Assembly (NCBI GenBank): GCA_013416795.1
Contig: RQSC01001393.1
Location: 99,721 to 132,862, forward strand
Direction of reading: 5' to 3'
DNA from: Prasinococcaceae sp. CCMP 1430
Taxonomy: Eukaryota > Prasinodermophyta > Palmophyllophyceae > Prasinococcales > Prasinococcaceae
Length of the DNA: 33,142 nucleotides
Positions 18,366-28,200 of the stretch are shown here, in pieces. The translations under genes and the position numbers were made by a program. Each line of letters begins with the position of its first letter. Position 1 is the stretch's first letter. The notes under the pieces were generated by a model, which ran no database searches, was not told the DNA's origin, and was given only the letters and a program-made list of their open reading frames with translations.

Positions 18366-18411
18366 TTTTTTTTTGAAACAGACGTTTTTTTTGAAACGGA
18401 CTTTTTTTTTT
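18366..18411. repeat. Triplicated T-tract unit
   Basis: Three runs of eight to ten T, the first two each followed by GAAAC(A/G)GAC: a short 17-19 bp tandem duplication in the approach to the poly-C run. Confidence 0.8.
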
Positions 18412-18493
18412 GGAGGGCGTCGGCCGGTCGGCGCGCGAGGCGGCCTCGCGCGCCGCCGCTCGAGGACGCACACGAAGCGATCGGGCTCTCACC

Positions 18494-19633
<1,140 letters not shown>

Positions 19634-19636
19634 NAG

Positions 19637-21826
19637 GGCCGCCCCGCCTCGGCGGCGGCGCCGCTGCTGGCGACGCTCGTCGTGCGCGACGCGTCGCGCG
19701 GCATCGAGTGGGGGGGCTTCGCCGGCGGCGCCGAGTCGCACGCCGCGGAGCGCGGCGTGGAGGGCGGCCTCGTGCTGGAGTTCAAGCTGCCCGCGCTCGC
19801 CGCCAAGGCCGCCGGCAGCGAGGGGCGGCGGTCGCGCAAGGGCTTCGGGATGGCCGAGATCTCCCTCGACCTGGAGCCCAGCGGCATGTGGTTCGGCGGC
19901 GCCCACATGATCAAGCAGGCGTGGCCGCTCAACGAGGCCTGCCTCGAGGTGGGGCCGTACTACCCCTTCGACAACGGGCCGAACGGCGTGAACACGCTGT
20001 GCGGAAACCAGTGGGTGACCAGCGCGGGCCTGCTCGTGATGGTGGACGCCGACACGCCCTTCCTGCACGTGGGCATGAACGCCATCAACCGCGGCTTCCT
20101 CGGGCTGCGCGCCCTGCGCCGCGCGTGGGGGGTGGGCATCCAGAACGCGGTGCGCGAGGAGCTGCCGCGCATGGCGTCGTGGTCCAACCCGGGCGACGGC
20201 CTCCTGCGCCTGCAGGCGCGCGACAGCTTCGAGTGCAGCCGCGTGCGCCACCCGCTGTCGGACTGGATGCCCGCCGGCCTGGCGGACAAGGCCAAGCAGC
20301 TCCCGCAGCTCGTGGAGCACGTGGCGGAGGAGGTGCTCGAAAAGCTGCCCGGGGAGGTCGCGACGCTCGTGGAGGACGCGCTGCACGCGGAGGACATGCA
20401 GGCCGCCCGCGAGCAGGCCGCCGCGATGACGCCCGCCCCGCCGCAGGAGGGCGAGCTGCTCGCCCGCGTCGTGCTCGCCGCCAAGGCGGACGTGCGCGAG
20501 GCCACGCGCGTGGGGCTGGCGACGCTGCCCAAGCCCTCGCGCCCGCCGCCCGTGGACATGCTGGCGCGGCCCATCTGGACCACGTGGGCGCGCTACAAGC
20601 AGCGCGTCGCGCAGAAGGACGTGACCGAGTACGCGCGCCAGATCTGCGACCGCGGGCTCTCGCACAGCGTCATGGAGATCGACGACAAGTGGCAGAGCGA
20701 GTACGGCGACCTCGAGTTCGACCCCGTCAAGTTTCCCGACCCGAAGGCCATGGTGGACGACCTGCACGCCCGCGGGTTCCTGGTGACGCTCTGGGTCATG
20801 CCCTTCGCGGCGGAGTGCTCGGAGGCGTACCAGGAGGGCGCCCCGAGGGGCTACTTTTGCGGCGGCGACGCCAACCCCCGCAAGGGCCTCAAGGCGGGCT
20901 TCTTCAAGTGGTGGAACTCGCCCGACGTCGCCGCGCTCGACCTGACCAACGACGAGGCCGTGGAGTGGTTCGTCGGGCGCCTGCGGCGCCTGCAGGACAA
21001 GTACGGCATCGACGGATTCAAGTTCGACGCGGGCGAGCCGTGCTTCCTGCCCCGTCGCGTGCAGACGTCCAAGCCCATGGCGACGCCCGTCGAATACACG
21101 CGGCTGTGGGTGACCAAGGTGGCGGCCAACTTCTCGGTGGCCGAGGTGCGCACGGGCCACCGTTGCACGGACACGTCCATCCTCACGCGCATGGGCGATC
21201 GCTTCAGCACGTGGGGCACCGGAAACGGGCTGCGCTCGACCATCCCGACGCTGCTGACCAGCGGCGTGCTGGGCTACCCCTTCGTGCTGCCTGACATCGT
21301 CGGTGGCAACGCGTACTTCGGCTCGTCCCCGGACGCCGAGCTGCTGGTTCGCTGGGCGCAGGCGAGCGCGCTCATGCCGACCGTGCAGTTCTCGATCGCG
21401 CCGTGGGACTACGACGGCCGCGGCGGCGGCGACGATCGCATTACCGGCATCACGCGCGACGCGCTCGCGACGCGTGCGCAGCTGGCCTCGCGGCTGCGCG
21501 AGCTCGCTGCCAGCGCGTGCGACGCCCTCGTGCCGATCGCGCGGCCGATGTGGTGGCTGGCGCCGAGAGACCCGAACACGTGGCCCATCGCCGACCAGTT
21601 CGCCATTGGCGACGACGTCGTCGTCGCACCGGTCGTCACGAAGGGTGGCAGGCAGAGAGACATTTACTTGCCCGAGGGCGACTGGCTGCCGGGCTCGGAC
21701 CCGGAGACGGTCATCGAGGGCGGCCGCTGGCTGCGCGACTTCCCCGCTCCGCTGGAAGAGCTGCCGTGCTTCTACAGGGCGCACTCGGTAGCAGCGGCGT
21801 GCGTCGCCAAGCCGCGACGGCCGTAG
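19637..21826 (+). CDS. GH31 alpha-glycosidase, MYORG/KIAA1161-like, 5' part missing
   Basis: TIM-barrel glycoside hydrolase. Human MYORG is an ER-lumenal, membrane-anchored alpha-galactosidase. Visible: WFGGAHMIKQAWPLNEA (N-domain), MEIDDKWQSEYGDLEFDPVKFP, GFLVTLWVMPF, nucleophile Asp in FKFDAGEP (codon 21026), probable acid/base Asp in RMGDRFSTWG (codon 21197), GLRSTIPTLLTSGVLGYPF, LPDIVGGN, FSIAPWDYD, DDVVVAPVV. The 57-residue gap between the two Asp equals that of human MYORG D463/D520 as I recall it. An insertion of about 90 residues (roughly 20270-20540) rich in Ala/Glu/Leu sits between N-domain and barrel. The C run removes whatever came before, including any signal anchor, so start and N-terminus cannot be given. 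The frame runs to TAG at 21824-21826. Confidence 0.88.
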   Translation, partial: GRPASAAAPLLATLVVRDASRGIEWGGFAGGAESHAAERGVEGGLVLEFKLPALAAKAAGSEGRRSRKGFGMAEISLDLEPSGMWFGGAHMIKQAWPLNEACLEVGPYYPFDNGPNGVNTLCGNQWVTSAGLLVMVDADTPFLHVGMNAINRGFLGLRALRRAWGVGIQNAVREELPRMASWSNPGDGLLRLQARDSFECSRVRHPLSDWMPAGLADKAKQLPQLVEHVAEEVLEKLPGEVATLVEDALHAEDMQAAREQAAAMTPAPPQEGELLARVVLAAKADVREATRVGLATLPKPSRPPPVDMLARPIWTTWARYKQRVAQKDVTEYARQICDRGLSHSVMEIDDKWQSEYGDLEFDPVKFPDPKAMVDDLHARGFLVTLWVMPFAAECSEAYQEGAPRGYFCGGDANPRKGLKAGFFKWWNSPDVAALDLTNDEAVEWFVGRLRRLQDKYGIDGFKFDAGEPCFLPRRVQTSKPMATPVEYTRLWVTKVAANFSVAEVRTGHRCTDTSILTRMGDRFSTWGTGNGLRSTIPTLLTSGVLGYPFVLPDIVGGNAYFGSSPDAELLVRWAQASALMPTVQFSIAPWDYDGRGGGDDRITGITRDALATRAQLASRLRELAASACDALVPIARPMWWLAPRDPNTWPIADQFAIGDDVVVAPVVTKGGRQRDIYLPEGDWLPGSDPETVIEGGRWLRDFPAPLEELPCFYRAHSVAAACVAKPRRP

Positions 21827-22287
21827 ATCGCCTCCGGTGGCGCGGGCACGGTCGACCTGGCGAGCCGTACGACAGGTGCTCAAACTCGCGTGTGCGTGCG
21901 CACGAGACGCAATCACACGTCCGAAACTCGAGAAAGAAACAGCAACAACAACGCCGGCCACGCATGAGAGCGCCGGCGCGAGAAACGCGAAATGACGAGG
22001 CACGCGCTGGGGGACGCAGGAAAGGCGCCCGCTCCCCCCCCCCCGCGCGCACGTGCAGCAGCCTGCGCGTGCAGAGCAACCCCCGCACTCGCGTTACCAC
22101 ACTACTACTGCTACGCCCTTGCGCTTGCGGAGGGCGCGTAATACGAACATGTATGAGATCATCGCGACTGCATGCGCGCATGCGACGGAGCCCCGTCGTC
22201 GGTGCGCAGGCCTGAGGGGCGCGCGAGCCCGCGCGGGTGCTCGCACAGGCGTCGCCGGGGCGCGCTTATTATTACAGGACAGCGTCA
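21827..22287. other. Convergent intergenic region, no gene recognised
   Basis: Between the stops of the glycosidase (+) and the 179-aa gene (-). A purine-rich GAGAAAGAAACAGCAACAAC lies near 21930, and TTATTATTA at 22265-22273 (AATAATAA on the minus strand) could serve as the poly(A) signal of the minus-strand gene. Confidence 0.5.
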
Positions 22288-23159
22288 TTAGCTCGTGGCG
22301 GGCGGGTCCGACACGGCGAGGCCCTCGAGCGCGTCCAGTGGCGGCTCAGCTGGTGCCTCGGCGGGTGCCGGAGGAGGCTTCGGCCGGTCCTTGACGAACA
22401 CAGCATCCATTCGGCACCTGTCGACGCGGAAGGTGCGCGAGCCCTTTGCAACGAGCCGTGCGCACTCGCTGGGACTCTGCACCGATGCGTCAGCGACGCT
22501 CGAACGCGCACACACGCACGCGCGCTTCAGCGCTCGTCCGCCTGAGCGCGTCGGCGAATGCAACTCGCGCGCTCTCTCGGCCTCAGCCGCACGCCCTCCA
22601 GCACGTGTGGACACAAGGCGCACACACCTTGATCCGCACGCGGACGACTCCTCCAGGCAGCTTGCCCGCGTCGGCGGCCTGCTTGAGCACCCACAGCCGG
22701 CGGTTGTTCAGCGACGCGCGGCGCACTTCTCCGCTCGCCCGGTCGGTCCACTCGACGCACGCGATGACGGGCAGCGCGCTCGGCTCGAGCTCCCCGCTCA
22801 GTATCGATGCCAGGGTGTCCTCCACCTGCGCCCGCGCCCACGTGCGTCCGGCCGCGCCGCCCGCGCGCGTCAGCAGCCCAGGCGGAAGCGCGTCCACGCC
22901 CACGCAGGCGCGCATGCGCAGCTGCCGCGGCGGGGTATACCCTCGCGCGAGGTTGGGAGGGGCGCCCCGTGGGCGCTGGCACGCGCGCACGGCGGCCGCC
23001 TCGCACCTTGCGGCCGCAGCCGCTGAAGGTGCGGTCGATTTTCCCATAGGAGAAGAGGACGGTGCGCGGGTCGACGTCGTCGAGGTACTCGCCCGCTTTG
23101 AGCGCCGGCGCGGGCGCGCCGCCGCCCTTTCCGCCCCCGCCGGCCTTCTTCTTGCCCAT
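22288..23159 (-). CDS. Conserved hypothetical protein, 179 aa, 3 exons (DPRTV / SLNNRRLWVLK type)
   Basis: Exons 23007-23159, 22628-22825 and 22288-22476; all junctions are phase 0 and both introns (22826-23006, 22477-22627) carry CTGAC. ATG 23159 has a strong context (GACAGCCATGG). Product: Lys/Gly-rich start, then YLDDVDPRTVLFSYGKI, a Cys/Gly turn, VEDTLASILSGELEPSALP, IACVEW, ASLNNRRLWVLKQAADAG, VRVRIK, SRTFRVDRC, and a Pro/Ala-rich tail. I recognise this arrangement (DPRTVxF, xxTLxxxxxG, LNNRRLWVxK, RVK) from unnamed proteins of protists and fungi. The NNRRLxxxK motif recalls the GxRRxxA loop of the ParB/sulfiredoxin fold, but that is only a resemblance. No known function. Confidence 0.8.
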
Positions 23160-23295
23160 GGCTGTCAGGTGGCGCGCGCGCCCTCGCGGCGCATGCCCGC
23201 GCGCGCGCGCGCGCGCGCTGTGTGGCAGGGGGGGCGCACACGTGTACGCATCGACGGCGACGCTTTTACTGCCAAGCAGCGCCCACCCCCAGCGC

Positions 23296-24882
23296 CTACC
23301 GTCGCAGCGACGCCTCTCGGCGCGGCTTGCGGCCGCCCAGCCGGGCGACACGGGCGCGCTCCACCGGCTCACCGAGAGCCGGAAGGGGAAGGCAAGGCGA
23401 TGCCCGCCCGCCTATCATCGCCTCGCGCCTCTGCCTCTTGGCAGGGCTGCACTCGACGCAGCCATGTCGACTCCCGCGGCACTTGGCGCAGCCGTGCTCG
23501 TACACGACCCGCGCATCGTGGGTCTCGTCCTGGAAGCGCTTCGGAGGTCGAGCGTTGCGGCGCAGGCGCGGGTGCTGAGTGCCTGCGCGCGAGGCCCCAG
23601 GCACCGTCGCCGCGGGAAACCACCCGGCCGCCATCGAACGCGCCACGCCCTGCGATGCCTTCTCCGCTGCTTCTTCCGATGGAGGGTGCCTACCTGCTGT
23701 CGGCGGCGCTGCCCCACCACTAGCCGTCGCTGTCGTTTCGCAGGCGAGCGCCATGAGCTTCTCTGCCGCCCCTGGTGCTGCCGCGGGAGCCGTCGCCGCC
23801 TCTCCCGGCGTTGGCGTCGCCTGCGTGGGGGCCACGGGCGTCACAGGTACGACCCTGTTCTGTTGCGCACCAGCGGCGGAGGCGACCTGCAAAGCATCAG
23901 CTGCAGCTCCCGTCACTTCGGAGTGATAGTCCTTGAGGCGCGCGGGAGGACCCGAGCTCCGACGCGCGCGTGCTGGCATGGCCACACTGCCAGCGCGCCG
24001 TAGCTCGGCGAGCGCGACGGCTTGCCCGTCGGCGGACCCCTCGCCGCGTGACTGACGCGAGCTCTGCAAGGCAACGAGCGCTTCTGCCCCCTCCCTCTGC
24101 AGCGCCGCAGATGCTGGCGACGTCATTGTCCCTGCGCACGCAGGTGCAGCACCGACGCCTGCACCACCCGAGAAGGGCACCACAGACGTGAACGCCTCCG
24201 AGACCGTCGTTCCCTCCGGCGTGCTGGGCTCACCGTTTCCCCCACCCGTCCTCGGTTGCCTCCTCTCCATGCTGCTTGCTCGGATGCCATCCCCGGCGTC
24301 GGCTCCTGCGGGTGGCCGCGCGCGCCCTGGCTGCGCGGCTGCCCGCCTCTCGGGCTCGCTCGTCCTTTCGCGCGGGGCTGATGTCATGTGGTCTGTAACG
24401 TCTGCGGGGATGCCCTGCTTCAGCGCACGATTCTCCGCTTGCAGCTCCCTAGCAAGGGCGAGGTCGAGGTCCGCCTTCGCCGCCTTCACCCTCAGCTCTG
24501 TCCTGAGCGCATCTATCTGGCGCTTCAAGTCTGCCTGCTCGGCCTTGGCTTGGTCCTGCACGCGGCCGAGAAGCATCCGCAAGTTGCTTTCGTGGCGATC
24601 GGCGGCGGCGCCCTCGCGCGCGCGCGCGGCGTCGCGCTCCGCGCGCGCGGCGTCGCGCTCCGCGCGCAGCTGCTCGGCCTCGCGCTCGGCCTTCGCGGCG
24701 CGCTCGACCTCTTCCTCGAGGCGCTGCTCCGCGATGTCGACCTCCAGCGCGAGGTGCGCGGCGTCGTTCACGCGCGACTCGAGGTGGGCCGCGAGCACCT
24801 GCTGCCACTCCTCGAGGTTGGGCGACGCCGACAGCATTCGGGGCGCGCGGAAGGGGGCGTGGCGCGCGCCGGGCGGCGCCAT
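23296..24882 (-). CDS. Coiled-coil protein with C-terminal CxxC-x6-CxxC motif, unrecognised
   Basis: 528 aa from ATG 24882 (context GCGGCCATGG); an in-frame ATG at 25074 would add 64 residues including four consecutive Cys, which looks like untranslated leader. Residues about 22-157 are a charged coiled coil with Glu/Arg/Ala/Leu heptads and a duplicated ERDAARA. Residues 160-440 are Pro/Ala/Ser/Thr-rich and probably disordered. Near the end, RRNARPPKRF is followed by CAKCRGSRHGCVEC (residues 464-477), a plausible zinc-binding knuckle, and by KRQRR, a possible nuclear localisation signal. Function unknown; a chromatin or nuclear role would be a guess from the tail. No intron is needed. Confidence 0.7.
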   Translation of the reverse strand: MAPPGARHAPFRAPRMLSASPNLEEWQQVLAAHLESRVNDAAHLALEVDIAEQRLEEEVERAAKAEREAEQLRAERDAARAERDAARAREGAAADRHESNLRMLLGRVQDQAKAEQADLKRQIDALRTELRVKAAKADLDLALARELQAENRALKQGIPADVTDHMTSAPRERTSEPERRAAAQPGRARPPAGADAGDGIRASSMERRQPRTGGGNGEPSTPEGTTVSEAFTSVVPFSGGAGVGAAPACAGTMTSPASAALQREGAEALVALQSSRQSRGEGSADGQAVALAELRRAGSVAMPARARRSSGPPARLKDYHSEVTGAAADALQVASAAGAQQNRVVPVTPVAPTQATPTPGEAATAPAAAPGAAEKLMALACETTATASGGAAPPTAGRHPPSEEAAEKASQGVARSMAAGWFPAATVPGASRAGTQHPRLRRNARPPKRFQDETHDARVVYEHGCAKCRGSRHGCVECSPAKRQRREAMIGGRASPCLPLPALGEPVERARVARLGGRKPRREASLRR

Positions 24883-25276
24883 GGCCGCCCGTCTGGACTC
24901 CTGCTGCCTCGAGTCCCCGCACAGCGCTCCGTCCCCCCTCTCTGGTCCCTCTTTCACGCGGGCCCTGGCGGGGCGGGGCGCGCCGCGTGTGCGCCGTGTG
25001 GCACCGAGCACCACACAACAGCAGCAGCCGTTTCGTTTGTGTGTGCGCCGTACGCCCGTGAAGAGCACCGACATTGCACGCCCTCGATCCCCCTACTCAC
25101 TCACACACACACACACACACACAGTGCACCGCGCCGCCCACCGCTCGCGCCTGTGCCTTGACCTGCGTACCGCGAGAGCGCCCAAGGCCGCAGGGTGGGG
25201 TGGGCGGGGGGGCGGCCTGCGCGCCTCCTCCGTGGGCCTGTCGACAAGTACATATGGTATATCACTGGAAGGCGAC
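24883..25276. other. Intergenic region upstream of the coiled-coil gene
   Basis: Holds the presumed promoter/5' UTR of the coiled-coil gene and the 3' UTR of the receptor gene, both on the minus strand, plus a CA repeat. An AT-rich ACATATGGTATATCA at 25250-25264 lies just past the receptor stop. Nothing else recognised. Confidence 0.5.
25102..25123. repeat. CA dinucleotide microsatellite
   Basis: About eleven CA units, preceded by CTCACT. Confidence 0.93.
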
Positions 25277-28200
25277 TCAGCGCGCGCGGGGCAAGCTTGA
25301 GACGTTCGCCTGCGCCTTCGGTGGGGTGGGGTGCGTTGGCGCGCGGGAGATGAGGGGCGACACGTGAGAGCCGCCGCGCATGGCAGCCGGCCGGCTCGCT
25401 GCCACCGTCGGGTTGCCCGCCTTGATCCCCTCCCACGCCCTCGTCTTCCAGTCGCTATGCATCTCGGCGCCTCCCTCGCTCTTGACCTCGGCCTGCAGGA
25501 CGACGCGCGCGCCGTGCGCCGTGCGCGAGATGCAGAGCACTGCCTCTCCGGCGGCCGCGCGCGCGCCCGCGTCGGGATCGCCGGCGCTGAGCGCTCGCAG
25601 CCGCCACACGACGTCCATACCTGAGTCGCACACCGCACGAGCGGCGGTCGAGCCCCCCCGCCCGCCCAGCGTCCCAAGAAAGAACGCCGCGCCCACGCGC
25701 ACCTCGGGATACGTCGACAGCAGCAGCTCCGCCGCACGCTCGTGCGCGCACGCCTCGAGGACCGCGCGCACGCCCTCGCGCGACACGAGCACCTCCGCCG
25801 GCGCTTGCGACACGGGCCGCTCTTCCACACCGCCGTCTGGCACAATGTTGCCCTCACGCGCAATCGCGAGGTCGTCGGCGTCAATGCCGAGACCCGTGCC
25901 CTCCTCATTCCTCGCATCGTCGAAAGCATCTTCGACCCCGGTGGCACCGCCGACAGGCTGGATGATGACGCGCTCCAAGGCTGCCAGCGCAGCCGCGCGG
26001 CATGCGGCCGTGTCCGCGTCTGTCAATGGGGTGGTGACACCCGTGCGCGCGGCCGTCATTCGACTGATGCCCTCGTCGCTGGCGTCGCCGAGCATGCTCA
26101 CAAGAATCCCTACCCACTCGGCACGTGCGATGGAGCCCTCAAGCACCGAGGCCACCTTCCCTGCCAGCGAACGCGCCACACGCGAGGGCGCCCGCCGAGT
26201 GAGCACCATGAGCCGCTGAAGCGCCGCCCCCTCCGCCTCGGCGCTCAGCAGCGCTTCGGCGGCGCTGTCGGTCGACGCGATGGAGATCAGCGCCTGCCCG
26301 GCCGCGACAGCTATGGTGCTGTCCCCGTTGACGCCCAGAGCGTCCACCAGGGCATCCAGCGCAGCAATCTCTTCCTTCGTCGCTCCCCCAGTCGAGGCCG
26401 CCACTGTCTCGCGCTCCACCAGAGTGTTGAGTGCTTGCTCGATGGCCGAGGGGACCACCTGGCGCCTCAACAGCGCCTCAGAGATAAAGCACTTCACAAT
26501 GCTCGGAAGCAGGCGAAGCCACATCAGCAGCCACGCAGCGATGTGTTCGGGTGCGCGTCGCAGTGTTCGCACCGCAAGTGCGCGCCGCTGCTGTTTGGGT
26601 AGTGCTCGCCACTGGCGTAGCCGCTGTACCCGCCCTACCGGTGTCTTCGCCTGCATCGATGAGCGCACCGATGCGCGCGAGCGTCCTGACCCGCGCGCGG
26701 GCAAGCGAGGACCCCTCGGCGACTCGCCCGGCGAATGCGACGGCGGATCGCCAGCGGCACTGCCCGAGCCCGTGCCGCTCTCGACGTCGCCGGCGACATC
26801 CTTTCCGTCGCTGTCGGCGTCGCTCTCTGCAAGGTCGCTCAGATTATCCTCGGTGAATTCGACTCCGCGCTCACGCAGTCGCTGCCGCTTGAACTCACGC
26901 TGCTTCTCACGGTCCTTGGAGCGATAGAAGGCTCGGCGCCATGGGTAGAACGCACGTACGCCTGCGAGCGAGCTTGCCGCGGCCCGTGCACACCGCGCAC
27001 GATGCACGCGGGACGCAGCACGCACGTCGTCGAAGGTGTCGCCGATCAACTCCACCGCAGCCGCGCGCGCATCCGCGAGGTATTGGCGGGCGCGTTCGAC
27101 ATCGCGGCCAGACGGACTCCCAGACGAGCGCGCGCCTGGAGCGATGCCTTCCGCGCGAACGAGGCCTGTGAGTGTCGCAAGTGCACCTGTGCGCGCGAGC
27201 ATATCCGCGGCCTCCTCCCGCGAGTGTGCATGTGCCCCCGACCACACTGTGCGAATCTCCACAACACAGCGATGCATGGCTCGATGGCGAAATGCGAGCA
27301 CGCAGCTGGGTGGCTGTAGGTAAGCGCATGCCACCGGGATGCGCACACGTGCGACCTCGTCTGAGCTTCCCTGTGCGTTCGACGCCAGGTCTGAGTCCGC
27401 GTTGACAATAGGTGGTGGTGGTTCCAAGAACTCAGGGTTGTGCTCGGGTAGACAGTCTTCCGCGTCCACGACCGATGATACATGCGACTGCACGCTCGCC
27501 CGCGCGCGAGGGCCATCGTCGGCCTGTAGGGTGCCTGTCAGGTGCGGTGACATCGGCGACGCTGGCGACATCTCGCTCACAGATCGACCATTCTTGAGTT
27601 GGGTGGGGCGTGCGTGGCCACTGCGGCCGCGAAGACGAGGGCGCGTGTGCGCGGCGGCACTCCCTCGCCGAGCGTCACCAGTGATGGCATCGTCGAATAG
27701 GAGTGTGCACCGTAGACCCACCGCTGCTTGCTCCAGACACGTGGCGCTTCTGACGTCAAATGCGCGCTCAAAGAACGATGTCACGTCATTGAGATCGATT
27801 CCATCCACGCCCCTGAGCGCGTGCTCGACCGCGTGAGCCTCCCAGCTACCAGCAGCACATGCACAGGCGAAGCACGCGACCAATCGTAGACGAGGCGTGG
27901 CGTCGGAGAGCAAATCAGCCAGCGGCATCCCACTTGGGATGCTCGACGAAAGGGCATCCCGATAGGCCTCATCCTCAACATCGCGAAGGTGTAGCTCATC
28001 GCCTATGGCCTCTCGCGCGCGCTTGACTGCCCGCCGGCAGCGGATCGCCGCGACGGCGCCGACGATAGGCGACCCAGTCACAGATATGGCGTAAGCAGCA
28101 CTGCTCACCGCTCCCAACGACAAAAACATCGACAAAAGCTGTGTGGCGAATGCGATGCTGGCGCACCAAATCGCCGCACCAGTGACGGCGCAAGCCAGCT

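Noticed and set aside
25074-25074. ATG 25074 as the start of the coiled-coil gene
   Set aside because: In frame, but it adds a Cys-rich, low-quality leader; ATG 24882 has a better context and begins right before the coiled coil. It cannot be fully excluded.
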